Assembly (NCBI GenBank): GCA_963677915.2
Contig: CAXXGE010000028.1
Coordinates: 186,001-250,000 of the forward strand
Direction: 5' to 3'
Length of the DNA: 64,000 bases
Source of the DNA: G963677915 sp963677915
GTDB lineage: Bacteria > Bacillota > Clostridia > Lachnospirales > Vallitaleaceae
Positions 17,474 through 25,777 of the stretch are shown one piece after another. The position numbers and the translations under genes are program-made. Under the pieces are notes generated by a model. The model worked only from the letters and a program-made list of their open reading frames with translations, was not told where the DNA came from and did not search any database. The number at the start of each line of letters is the position of its first letter. The stretch's first letter is position 1.

Positions 17474-18802
17474 ATGAGAATGTATGACATCATTGAAAAA
17501 AAGAAACTGGATATGTCCCTTTCAGAAGAAGAGATACGCTTTTTCATTCAAGGATTTACAAACGGCAGCATTCCGGATTACCAGGCGTCTGCGCTGATGA
17601 TGGCCATCTATTTCAATGGTATGGATGGCGAGGAAACCAGACATCTAACGATGGCAATGGCCGAAAGCGGGGACATGCTGGACCTCTCTTCAATTCCTGG
17701 AATGAAAGTGGATAAACATTCAACGGGCGGTGTTGGAGACAAGACATCGCTTGTACTCGCGCCAATGGTTGCTTCGCTTGGTGTGCCGGTCGCGAAAATG
17801 TCAGGCAGGGGGCTTGGACATACCGGTGGCACCATCGATAAACTTGAGTCTTTCAAAGGCTTCACGACCAACATAAGTATGGAAGCGTTTCTGGACAACG
17901 TGAAAGAAATAAACATGGCAATTGTCGGACAAACAGCCAACCTGGCACCGGCAGACAAGAAACTGTATGCACTAAGGGATGTGACTGCTACCGTGGATAA
18001 CATTTCACTGATTGCCAGCAGCATCATGAGCAAGAAGATAGCTTCAGGAGCGGATGCGATCATCCTGGACGTAAAGACAGGCAATGGGGCTTTTATGAAG
18101 ACGGAAGCGGATGCAATTGCACTGGCAAAAGAAATGGTGGAAATCGGTAATGGCCTGGGTAGGGAAACGATAGCCGTCATTTCTGATATGAACCAACCTC
18201 TTGGTTATGCGGTGGGAAATGCGCTTGAAGTGAAGGAAGTCATTTCGGCGCTGCAAGGGGAAGGGCCTTCAGATCTGATGGAGCTGTGTGTTGCACTGGG
18301 TTCCAGAATGCTGGTAGCAGCCAAAGCAACGGACAGTCTGGAAGGTGCCCAAGCGCTTCTCTCAGCATCGATCCGCAGCGGTTCAGCTCTGGAAAAATTC
18401 AAGGCATTCGTTGAGAAGCAAGGCGGCAACCCAGACCAAGTGGACAATATGCACGAATTGCCCCGGGCGCGTTATCTCGTGCCGGTGCAGGCCAATGAAG
18501 ATGGTTATATTGCTTCGATGGCCTCTCAAACCATCGGAATTGCCGCGATGGCTCTCGGCGGCGGACGAGTTACAAAAGACAGCGAGATAGACCACAGCGT
18601 CGGTATCGTTCTAAAGAAGAAAGTTGGCGACCCAGTCAGAAAAGGCGAGGTCATATGCGAAATACACAGCAATGACGATGAGAAAACTCTCATTGCAAAA
18701 GAGAAAATGATGGAAGCCGTCAACATCTCAAAGAAACCGGTTGCTGTTGAGCCACTGATTAAGGGAATTGTTGACAAGGACGGTTGGCATAAGATAAGAT
18801 AA
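17474..18802 (+). CDS. pdp: Pyrimidine-nucleoside phosphorylase
   Basis: 442 residues. It cleaves uridine, thymidine and related nucleosides with phosphate, giving base and (deoxy)ribose 1-phosphate, the substrate of DeoB encoded just upstream. The family signature is strong: KHSTGGVGDKTSLVLAP near residues 80-96 and GRGLGHTGGTIDKLES. A C-terminal lipoyl-like domain is evident (VGDPVRKGEVICEIHSND). Broad pyrimidine use is typical of the Firmicute enzyme; sequence alone does not exclude a thymidine-specific DeoA. Confidence 0.94.
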   Translation: MRMYDIIEKKKLDMSLSEEEIRFFIQGFTNGSIPDYQASALMMAIYFNGMDGEETRHLTMAMAESGDMLDLSSIPGMKVDKHSTGGVGDKTSLVLAPMVASLGVPVAKMSGRGLGHTGGTIDKLESFKGFTTNISMEAFLDNVKEINMAIVGQTANLAPADKKLYALRDVTATVDNISLIASSIMSKKIASGADAIILDVKTGNGAFMKTEADAIALAKEMVEIGNGLGRETIAVISDMNQPLGYAVGNALEVKEVISALQGEGPSDLMELCVALGSRMLVAAKATDSLEGAQALLSASIRSGSALEKFKAFVEKQGGNPDQVDNMHELPRARYLVPVQANEDGYIASMASQTIGIAAMALGGGRVTKDSEIDHSVGIVLKKKVGDPVRKGEVICEIHSNDDEKTLIAKEKMMEAVNISKKPVAVEPLIKGIVDKDGWHKIR

Positions 18803-18821
18803 TTGACTGAAGAGGTGACTT

Positions 18822-19466
18822 ATGACTGCATTAAGAATACTATTGTTTCTCATTATACATTTTGCCGCGGGTGTCATTGTCATGATTGTACATGAATACC
18901 CCAAGAAGATGGCTGCCTTCTGGCTTATACATCCTATATACAGAACAAAGAAACTGTTTCAGGTGCCGCTAAGGAAATACATCGATCCGATTGGCCTGAT
19001 TCTTTTTACTTTTGGATTCTCCGGGCTTTCCCAAGGTGCGTTGAGCTTTTATTCCTTTTACGCAGTAGGCTGGCAAAAACCATATGAATACAATCCGACC
19101 AGATTCCGGGATAAGGAAAAATCACTGCTCTATATAACATTGGCAGGGCAACTGTCGAGTTTGATGACGGTCTTCCTTACAATACCTATTTTCAACATAC
19201 TGAACAGAACAATCAACAACATATTCGTACTTGAATTTGTATGGTCGCTCATGGTTTTCAGTTTTGTCATTTTCATAGTCAATCTGCTGCCGATACCGCC
19301 TTTTGACATGTCGAAGATGATATACGCTTTTTCTCCGAATACATATTTCAGAATTTCTCAGAACCAGAGACTTTTCCACCTTGTTTTTATCATTTTAGTA
19401 GCTATTGAAGTACTTCAAATATTTTCAGCAACGATCCTGCTGCCGTTATATCAGATCTACATCTAG
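18822..19466 (+). CDS. Site-2-protease-like membrane protein lacking the HExxH motif
   Basis: 214 residues, about five to six membrane segments. Several elements match the M50 site-2 protease family found next to scpA in Firmicutes: IDPIG after the first helices, GWQKPYEYNPTRFRDKEKSLLYITLAGQ in place of the usual G-W-K-P-V-x-NP...LAGP stretch (quoted here only as positions 86-113), and NLLPIPPFDMSKM near residue 150 with the third metal-ligand Asp. The zinc motif HExxH is replaced by HEYPK near residue 24, so the second His is gone. It is therefore probably an inactive homologue. It abuts scpA after 8 bases. Confidence 0.75.
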   Translation: MTALRILLFLIIHFAAGVIVMIVHEYPKKMAAFWLIHPIYRTKKLFQVPLRKYIDPIGLILFTFGFSGLSQGALSFYSFYAVGWQKPYEYNPTRFRDKEKSLLYITLAGQLSSLMTVFLTIPIFNILNRTINNIFVLEFVWSLMVFSFVIFIVNLLPIPPFDMSKMIYAFSPNTYFRISQNQRLFHLVFIILVAIEVLQIFSATILLPLYQIYI

Positions 19467-19474
19467 GTGATTAT

Positions 19475-20215
19475 ATGCTTTTGACGTTGAAATTGGATGC
19501 TTTTGAAGGACCGCTGGACCTTTTGCTTCATCTATTAGACAAAAACAAACTAAATATTTACGATATTCCAATTGCCGTCATAACAGACCAGTACCTGGCG
19601 TATATAAAGATGCTTGGTTCTGAGAAGATGGATGTCATGTCTGAATTTATCGATATGGCCGCGACACTGATTCAGATCAAATCCAAGATGCTGCTTCCAA
19701 AGATCGTGGAATCTGAAGATGAACCTGATGATCCAAGGCAGGAACTTGTCGACAAACTCCTGGAATACAAGAAATTCAAGCTCATCGGCAGCCAATTGAA
19801 AGGGCTGCAGGCGTCTGCCGGGAAGATCGTTTTCAAGGGAGCATCCATTCCGGAAGAGGTTCTGAATTTCATTCCTGAAGCAGATCCTGAAGCATTGCTT
19901 GCCGATATAGACTTTAACAGGCTCTATCGTGTGTTCAGAACAGTCATGCGAAGACAGGTGGATAAGGTGGATAAGGTTAGAAGTGGATTTGGCGAAATAA
20001 AGAGAGAGCATTTTACAATACAGGACAAGGTGAATGAACTGCTGACACTGAGAAAGATAGCAAGCAGATTCATGTTTACCGAACTGTTGAAAGAACAGCG
20101 TACGAAAATCGAGATGATTGTAATTTTTCTTGCTATACTTGAACTTATGAAATCCGGTATGGTTCAAATCATTCAGGAGACAATATATGATGACATTGCC
20201 ATTGAATTTATTTAA
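19475..20215 (+). CDS. scpA: Segregation and condensation protein A
   Basis: 246 residues, the kleisin subunit of the SMC-ScpAB condensin. The N-terminal signature FEGPLDLLLHLLDKNKLNIYDIPI is plain (residues 9-32), with LIQIKSKMLLP following; the C-terminal winged helix that binds the SMC head covers the last 80 residues. It is the first half of the scpA-scpB pair, 11 bases apart. smc is not in this window. Confidence 0.96.
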   Translation: MLLTLKLDAFEGPLDLLLHLLDKNKLNIYDIPIAVITDQYLAYIKMLGSEKMDVMSEFIDMAATLIQIKSKMLLPKIVESEDEPDDPRQELVDKLLEYKKFKLIGSQLKGLQASAGKIVFKGASIPEEVLNFIPEADPEALLADIDFNRLYRVFRTVMRRQVDKVDKVRSGFGEIKREHFTIQDKVNELLTLRKIASRFMFTELLKEQRTKIEMIVIFLAILELMKSGMVQIIQETIYDDIAIEFI

Positions 20216-20226
20216 GGAGCGGGAAG

Positions 20227-20796
20227 ATGCAGTTTAGCCCAATAGAAGCAGCAATAGAAGCCATACTGTTCTCTGTAGGAGAAGCAGTGCCGCTAAAGAA
20301 AATAGCAGAAGCAGTCGGTCTGGAACCGGAACCATGCAGCAGGATCATAGACATTATGTCTGAAAAATTCGATCTCGAAGGCAGAGGTGTTCGCATCATC
20401 AAGCTTGAAGACAGTTTCCAAATGTGCACGAACAGCGCATATTACGACCAAGTGAAAGCGGTGACCAATAAACTGAGGGAGTTCGCTTTGACTGATGTTC
20501 TGATAGAAACGCTTTCAATCATTGCTTACAAGCAGCCGATTACAAAAACACATATTGAAAGCATCAGGGGTGTCAACTCCAATCATGCGGTCAACAAATT
20601 GGTGGAGTACAACCTGGTGTGCGAAGTCGGCCGAATGAATGCGCCGGGACGTCCGATCTTGTTTGGCACGACCAAAGAGTTTCTTCGTTCCTTTGGCATG
20701 CATTCTGTCGACGAGCTTCCTGAGCTGGCTGAGGACCAGTTGACACTGATAAAGAGCGAAGTTGAACAGGAAGTGCAGCTTAGCTTGCTGGATTGA
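20227..20796 (+). CDS. scpB: Segregation and condensation protein B
   Basis: 189 residues, two winged-helix domains, the dimeric partner that holds ScpA on SMC. Recognisable stretches are EAILFSVGEAVPLKKIAEA at the N-terminus, ALIETLSIIAYKQPIT-like VLIETLSIIAYKQPITKT in the middle, and GAPGRPILFGTT-like APGRPILFGTTKEFLRSFG. AAGGAGCGGG precedes the ATG. Same operon as scpA and rluB. Confidence 0.95.
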   Translation: MQFSPIEAAIEAILFSVGEAVPLKKIAEAVGLEPEPCSRIIDIMSEKFDLEGRGVRIIKLEDSFQMCTNSAYYDQVKAVTNKLREFALTDVLIETLSIIAYKQPITKTHIESIRGVNSNHAVNKLVEYNLVCEVGRMNAPGRPILFGTTKEFLRSFGMHSVDELPELAEDQLTLIKSEVEQEVQLSLLD

Positions 20797-20813
20797 TAGC
20801 GGAAGGATATATT

Positions 20814-21524
20814 ATGGAAATAAGACTTCAGAAATATATGGCAGAGGCAGGTATTGCCTCAAGGCGGGCATCAGAGAAACTGATTCTGGATGGCAAAGTA
20901 ACAGTGAACGGCTTTGTGGTAACTGAACTCGGTACCAAAGTGGATCCATCCAGGGACTCAGTTGAATACAATGGCGAACGGATCAGTATCGACGAAAAGC
21001 TCGTCTACTATATGCTGTACAAACCTGTACGGGTGGTTTCGACAGCTTCTGACGACCAGGGCAGGGATACGGTCGTTGACATGATTCCTTCCAAACACAG
21101 GCTGTTTCCTGTAGGAAGACTGGACTTCATGACAAGCGGCTTGATCATAATGACAAACGATGGTGATCTGACATACAAACTGACACACCCAAAGCATGAG
21201 GTGGCCAAGACATATATCGCAAAAGTAACACCCAAACCGGATGATATCAAACTGGATGAAATAAGAAATGGTGTAAAACTGACTGAATACGAAACATCCC
21301 CATGCGTGATCAAGTCCATCGGGCATGGTCCGGATTGGGTTAGCTATTCAATCGTGTTGAAAGAAGGCAAGAACAGGCAGATAAGAAAGATGTTCGAATA
21401 TGCGGGGGTCAAGGTATTGAACCTTGAACGGGTTTCCATCGGGAAGCTTACTCTCAAAGGACTTAAATACGGAGGATACAGAGAACTGACCGTCAGCGAA
21501 GTAGATTATCTGAAAGGACTGTAG
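20814..21524 (+). CDS. rluB: 23S rRNA pseudouridine synthase RluB-type
   Basis: 236 residues. An N-terminal S4 RNA-binding domain (RLQKYMAEAGIASRRASEKLI) precedes the RsuA/RluB catalytic domain with Asp in GRLDFMTSGLIIMTNDG. Firmicute RluB modifies U2605 (E. coli numbering) of 23S rRNA. GGAAGG lies 7 bases before the ATG at 20814; an upstream in-frame ATG overlapping scpB lacks a site. The scpA-scpB-rluB order is widespread in Gram-positives. Confidence 0.93.
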   Translation: MEIRLQKYMAEAGIASRRASEKLILDGKVTVNGFVVTELGTKVDPSRDSVEYNGERISIDEKLVYYMLYKPVRVVSTASDDQGRDTVVDMIPSKHRLFPVGRLDFMTSGLIIMTNDGDLTYKLTHPKHEVAKTYIAKVTPKPDDIKLDEIRNGVKLTEYETSPCVIKSIGHGPDWVSYSIVLKEGKNRQIRKMFEYAGVKVLNLERVSIGKLTLKGLKYGGYRELTVSEVDYLKGL

Positions 21525-21530
21525 GCAGCA

Positions 21531-22103
21531 ATGTATTTTGAACAGATTACAAAAGTGCTCCAGGCCATGATTTTGGCAGAAAAAGGATCGTGCAGCTGGA
21601 GCAGGGCAGTTGATGCAACAATGGGGAACGGTAACGATTCCCTTTTTCTTTATACGCTTTTAGGTGGAGGGCTCGCTGCCCTCTATGCTTTTGATGTGCA
21701 GGAAGAAGCAATCGATAACACACGGCGGCTCTTTTTGGATAAAGGCTATGCGATGAATAAAGTCCACCTGATCCATGATGGTCACGAAAACATTGAAAAG
21801 TATGTAGACGGCGGAATAGATGTAGCCATGTTCAATCTTGGTTACTTGCCTAAAGGGGACAAGTCGATAACTACGAAGGACGATACGACGGTCGCTGCTA
21901 TCGATGGACTTGCTAAGTGTCTAAGAAGCGGTGGTCTTATTGGCATCGCAGCCTACACTGGTCATGTTGGGGGAAAGAGTGAATTCAGCTCTGTGATGGC
22001 CTACATAAAAAGCCTTGATCACCGGCGATTCAATATAGTTGAAATGTCATGGCCCAACCGTCCAAAGGATCCGCCACACATCATTTTGATGAAAAAAATC
22101 TAA
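21531..22103 (+). CDS. mnmM: MnmM/YtqB-type tRNA methyltransferase
   Basis: 190 residues of the YtqB (rRNA_methylase, PF06962) family. The SAM-binding loop is DATMGNGND near residue 27, and the family-specific NLGYLPKGDKSITT stretch is near 103. The B. subtilis and S. aureus members were assigned as the methyltransferase that finishes mnm5s2U at the tRNA wobble position; that is knowledge of the family, not seen here. It follows rluB after 6 bases and ends this operon. Confidence 0.85.
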   Translation: MYFEQITKVLQAMILAEKGSCSWSRAVDATMGNGNDSLFLYTLLGGGLAALYAFDVQEEAIDNTRRLFLDKGYAMNKVHLIHDGHENIEKYVDGGIDVAMFNLGYLPKGDKSITTKDDTTVAAIDGLAKCLRSGGLIGIAAYTGHVGGKSEFSSVMAYIKSLDHRRFNIVEMSWPNRPKDPPHIILMKKI

Positions 22104-22162
22104 TTTGTATTTTTTTTGACAATTAACTTGTCTAAAGAAGTAGAATCTAGTAAAATTAGTTT

Positions 22163-22171
22163 TGGTATAAT
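22163..22171 (+). promoter_or_regulatory. Extended -10 promoter of the biotin-enzyme operon
   Basis: TGGTATAAT is a full extended -10. A second possibility is TTGACA (22116-22121) with TAGAAT (22141-22146), but the spacer is 19 bases. The leader would be about 33 bases. Confidence 0.65.
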
Positions 22172-22210
22172 TGCATTGTTATAAATAAAGAATATTTGGA
22201 GGGTTATTGT

Positions 22211-23704
22211 ATGAGTATACAAAACAAGATTAACGAACTCACTAACCGCCGTGCAACGATCGAACAGGGAGCTGGCGATGCCGCTCCTGCAAGGGTAAGG
22301 GTTAACAAGCTTCTCGATGAAGCTTCATTTGTAGAAGTAGGCGCATTTGTCAAGCCGCGTTCTACGAACTTCAACCTTGTATCCAAGGACGCCCCCGCAG
22401 ACGGAGTTGTCACCGGATACGGTACGATCAACGGCAGATTGGTGTACGTGTACAGTCAGGATGAGACTGTTCTTGGCGGTGCTTTAGGTGAAATGCACGC
22501 TAAAAAAATCTCAACCATCTATGACATGGCATTGAAAATGGGCGCGCCGGTTATCGCCCTGTTGGATTCTGCCGGCGTAAGGCTGCAGGAGTCCACTGAC
22601 GCACTTGAAGGCTTTGGTGACATTTTCTTTAAACAATCCACAGCTTCGGGTGTGATTCCGCAGATTTCCGCAGTGCTTGGCACGTGCGGCGGCGGCGCAA
22701 CACTTCTCCCATCCCTTTCGGACATTACGCTTATGTCTTCAGCAAACGGCAAGCTGTTCGTAAACAGCCCGAATGCACTTGCAGGTGCAGATGAAGATGC
22801 AGGTGAGTTGACTTCAGCTGCTTTTCATGCTGAGACAACCGGTATTGTTGATATTGTCTGCGACACTGACGATGATTGCCTCGCAGCTATCCGCAACCTG
22901 ATCGACTTGCTTCCATCCAACAATCAGGAAGAAGCACCAATGGTCGAACCCCATGATGACATCAACAGGATCAGTGAAAGCCTTGATCAAGTGATTGGTG
23001 AAGGCCTTGACGGACGTGCTCTCATCAGTGAAATTGCGGACGACAAGACAATTGTCGAACTTAGGGCCGGATATGCAACGGATGTTGTAACAGCAATCGC
23101 GCATCTTGGCGGTTTCTCTGTCGGCATGATTGCTAACCAGACTACTTCTGGCGATGGCAGACTGACAGCAGCTGGTATGGAAAAAATCGCAGATTTCGTA
23201 AATCTATTGGATTCTTTCGATATTCCTGTCATCAACTTTGTGGACACAACAGGCTTTGCAGCTACATTGGCTGAAGAAAAAGCTGGACTGTCCAAGACTG
23301 CAGCAAAAATGACCAGTGCTTTTGCCAATGCGACAACTGCCAAGGTAGCTGTCATTGTTAACAGAGCTTACGGCACGGCATATGTAGCAAGCAACAGCAA
23401 ACATATCGGTGCTGATTTCGTTTATGCGTGGCCGACAGCGAAAATCCTGACTATGGATGCAGCTTCAGCGGTTAAAATCATGTACACTGATGAAATCGCA
23501 GCCGGTACGCTTGATGCAGCAGGCATTGCTGAAAAGACTGCCCAATACGAAGCTGAACAAGGTGATCCGTTTACTGCGGCAAGCAGAGGCTATATCGATG
23601 ATATTATCGAGCCGGCTGCGACACGCAAGCGACTTGTTGCCGTACTTGAAATGCTTTACAGCAAGTATGTAACTCAACCAGCAAAAAAACACTCAACGAT
23701 TTAA
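22211..23704 (+). CDS. Acyl-CoA carboxyltransferase subunit (12S / MmdA-like)
   Basis: 497 residues with the tandem crotonase-fold carboxyltransferase domains (PF01039). It moves CO2 between a CoA ester and carboxybiotin. Visible elements are VVTGYGTINGRLVYVYSQDETVLGG-like positions 60-84, LLDSAGVRLQE, and oxyanion-hole glycines in GTCGGGATLLP and in the second half TSGDGRLTAAGMEKIADFV. It is a little shorter and clearly diverged from typical methylmalonyl-CoA decarboxylase alpha, so methylmalonyl-CoA is likely but not proven as substrate. TGGAGGG lies 7 bases before the ATG at 22211. First gene of a five-gene operon with biotin carrier and membrane pump. Confidence 0.85.
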   Translation: MSIQNKINELTNRRATIEQGAGDAAPARVRVNKLLDEASFVEVGAFVKPRSTNFNLVSKDAPADGVVTGYGTINGRLVYVYSQDETVLGGALGEMHAKKISTIYDMALKMGAPVIALLDSAGVRLQESTDALEGFGDIFFKQSTASGVIPQISAVLGTCGGGATLLPSLSDITLMSSANGKLFVNSPNALAGADEDAGELTSAAFHAETTGIVDIVCDTDDDCLAAIRNLIDLLPSNNQEEAPMVEPHDDINRISESLDQVIGEGLDGRALISEIADDKTIVELRAGYATDVVTAIAHLGGFSVGMIANQTTSGDGRLTAAGMEKIADFVNLLDSFDIPVINFVDTTGFAATLAEEKAGLSKTAAKMTSAFANATTAKVAVIVNRAYGTAYVASNSKHIGADFVYAWPTAKILTMDAASAVKIMYTDEIAAGTLDAAGIAEKTAQYEAEQGDPFTAASRGYIDDIIEPAATRKRLVAVLEMLYSKYVTQPAKKHSTI

Positions 23705-23716
23705 GGCGGTGATTGA

Positions 23717-24058
23717 ATGCAAGACTGGGTATTTGAAGGTGTAAAAGCCCTTATTGCAGGCATGGGAACAGTGTTCATCATTTTGATCATTATTTCCTTT
23801 GTCATCAGCATGATTAAGCACGTCAATATTACGAAGAAAGAGATTGTGCATGTTGAGGACGGTTTGCATGACAACAAGCTGCATCTTGCGGCTGTCGTAG
23901 AAGTTGCGGAAACGGCAGAGCCAAAGCAGGATGAGAATGAGCTTGTCGCAATAATTGCAGCAGCGGTTGCTGCATCACTAAATACGACAACTGATCGTTT
24001 GCAGGTGCGCTCTCTCAGACGTATCGGCAGCAGCAACCTGAAGTGGAAAAACAGATAG
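23717..24058 (+). CDS. OadG/MmdD-like small membrane subunit
   Basis: 113 residues. One N-terminal membrane helix (about 8-36; GMGTVFIILIIISFVI) is followed by an acidic, low-complexity cytoplasmic part and a basic end (RVRSLRRIG-like LQVRSLRRIGSSNLKWKN). This is the layout of the gamma/delta subunits that hold sodium-pumping decarboxylases together. Sequence conservation is low in the family, so the call rests on size, topology and position between the carboxyltransferase and biotin carrier genes. Confidence 0.82.
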   Translation: MQDWVFEGVKALIAGMGTVFIILIIISFVISMIKHVNITKKEIVHVEDGLHDNKLHLAAVVEVAETAEPKQDENELVAIIAAAVAASLNTTTDRLQVRSLRRIGSSNLKWKNR

Positions 24059-24071
24059 GAGGACTTTAATC

Positions 24072-24461
24072 ATGAGAAAATTTCAAGTTACAGTTAATGG
24101 AAATACATATGAAGTAGAAGTTCAAGAACTTCAAGGCGGCGCATCAACAGCAAGTGCACCAGCAGCAGCTCCGGCAGCAGCACCAGTGGCAGCGCCAGCA
24201 GCGGCTCCCGCAGCAGCACCAGCACCTGCAGCAGGCGGAGCGACAGGCGGACTTAAGCTTGAAGCACCGATGCAAGGCAAGATTGTTGCTGTCAAAGTAT
24301 CTGCCGGACAGGCAGTTAAAGAAGGCGATGTGATCGCAGTCCTTGAAGCGATGAAGATGGAAAACGAAATCGTTGCTCCACAAGCCGGCACGGTAGCATC
24401 CGTCAACGTGGCGGCTGGGCAGACTGTCGAAGCAGGAGACCTGATCGCTTCTCTAAACTAA
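24072..24461 (+). CDS. Biotin carrier protein (1.3S-like)
   Basis: 129 residues. A short N-terminal beta element (MRKFQVTVNGNTYEVEVQE) leads into an Ala/Pro-rich flexible linker at about 28-57, built from GCA/GCT-rich near-repeats, then a biotinyl domain with the acceptor Lys95 in AMKMEN. It carries CO2 on biotin between the two carboxyltransferases and the membrane pump encoded in the same operon. AGGAGGA precedes the ATG. A single carrier appears to serve all partners. Confidence 0.95.
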   Translation: MRKFQVTVNGNTYEVEVQELQGGASTASAPAAAPAAAPVAAPAAAPAAAPAPAAGGATGGLKLEAPMQGKIVAVKVSAGQAVKEGDVIAVLEAMKMENEIVAPQAGTVASVNVAAGQTVEAGDLIASLN

Positions 24462-24477
24462 GTAGGGAGGTAAGAAA

Positions 24478-25758
24478 ATGTTAGCTACGTTAATTGACGC
24501 CTTTGGCAAGTTTATCACCGATTCAGGCATTTACTGGATCGTGGCCAACTTCACCGAGGGCGGATACAAGAATCTGATTATGATTGTGGTGGCGCTCGTA
24601 CTTTTGTACCTTGCCATCAAGAAAGAGTACGAGCCTCTGCTGCTTCTGCCGATAGCCTTCGGCATGCTGCTGGTCAACCTGCCGATCAGCGGCATCATGG
24701 GTGGAGCTACGACGCAGCTTACTGTCAACGGTCAGACCCAGCTTCTGGAAGGCGGCCTTCTAGAGAACGGCATCAAGTATGCCGGCTATGTCTACCAGCA
24801 GTTCGGTGTTGACTACTTCGAAGTAGCGAAGGAAATCCCGGGCGGCCTGCTGCACTATCTGTACTTTGGTGACGAACTGGGCATCTTCCCGCCGCTCATC
24901 TTCATGGGTGTCGGTGTCCTGACAGACTTTGGCCCGCTGCTTGCGAATCCCAAGAGTTTCCTTCTGGGTGCCGCTGCGCAGTTCGGTATTTTCCTTGCGT
25001 TCTTCGGATCGCTGTGGCTCGGATTTTCGAATCCTGAAGCTGCATCCATCGCCATCATCGGTGGCGCTGACGGACCGACGGCCATCTTTACGACAATCAA
25101 ACTGGCGCCCCATCTTTTGGGACCGATCGCCGTTGCTGCCTACTCGTACATGTCACTTGTACCGATTATCCAGCCGCCGATCATGAGGGCGCTGACAACG
25201 AAAGAGGAAAGAGTAATCAAGATGGCGCAGCTTCGTCCTGTCAGCCAGGTTGAGAAGATTCTTTTCCCGATCATCGTTACAATCCTTGTCATCATGATCC
25301 TTCCGGCGACAGCACCGCTGATCGGTATGCTGATGTTCGGTAACCTGATCAAAGTGTCGGGTGTCACAGAGAAGCTTGCCGAGACAGCGTCGAATGCGCT
25401 GATGTACACCATCACAATCTTCCTGGGACTGACCGTCGGCGCGACGACGAGCGCAGAAGCGTTCCTGAACACGGACACGCTCAAGATCCTTGCACTCGGT
25501 CTTCTGGCCTTTGCATTCGGAACGGCTGCCGGTGTCCTGCTTGCGAAGCTGATGAACAAGCTGACCAAGGAACCGATGAATCCGCTGATCGGATCTGCGG
25601 GCGTATCTGCCGTACCTATGGCGGCCCGTGTCTCACAGAAGGTGGGACAACAGGAGAACCCAAGCAACTTCCTGCTGATGCACGCGATGGGCCCGAACGT
25701 GGCCGGCGTTATCGGTTCAGCAGTCGCTGCCGGTGTATTCCTGTCCCTATACCTGTAA
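24478..25758 (+). CDS. Sodium-pumping decarboxylase beta subunit (OadB/MmdB/GcdB)
   Basis: 426 residues, a polytopic membrane protein with about 10 hydrophobic segments. It decarboxylates carboxybiotin and exports Na+. Family hallmarks are LIFMGVGVLTDFGPLLANPK, ASIAIIGGADGPTAIF with the ion-path Asp, and PLIGSAGVSAVPMAARVSQ, followed by NFLLMHAMGPNVAGVIGSA. The beta subunit is shared by oxaloacetate, methylmalonyl-CoA and glutaconyl-CoA systems, so it does not fix the substrate. Codon use is visibly richer in C/G third positions than its neighbours, consistent with very high expression or separate ancestry. Confidence 0.95.
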   Translation: MLATLIDAFGKFITDSGIYWIVANFTEGGYKNLIMIVVALVLLYLAIKKEYEPLLLLPIAFGMLLVNLPISGIMGGATTQLTVNGQTQLLEGGLLENGIKYAGYVYQQFGVDYFEVAKEIPGGLLHYLYFGDELGIFPPLIFMGVGVLTDFGPLLANPKSFLLGAAAQFGIFLAFFGSLWLGFSNPEAASIAIIGGADGPTAIFTTIKLAPHLLGPIAVAAYSYMSLVPIIQPPIMRALTTKEERVIKMAQLRPVSQVEKILFPIIVTILVIMILPATAPLIGMLMFGNLIKVSGVTEKLAETASNALMYTITIFLGLTVGATTSAEAFLNTDTLKILALGLLAFAFGTAAGVLLAKLMNKLTKEPMNPLIGSAGVSAVPMAARVSQKVGQQENPSNFLLMHAMGPNVAGVIGSAVAAGVFLSLYL

Positions 25759-25777
25759 ACAATAGAAGGAGGTTCAC

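Noticed and set aside
24131..24406. Cys- and Ala-rich frames antisense to the biotin carrier gene
   Set aside because: They arise from the GCA/GCT-rich Ala-Pro linker read backwards.
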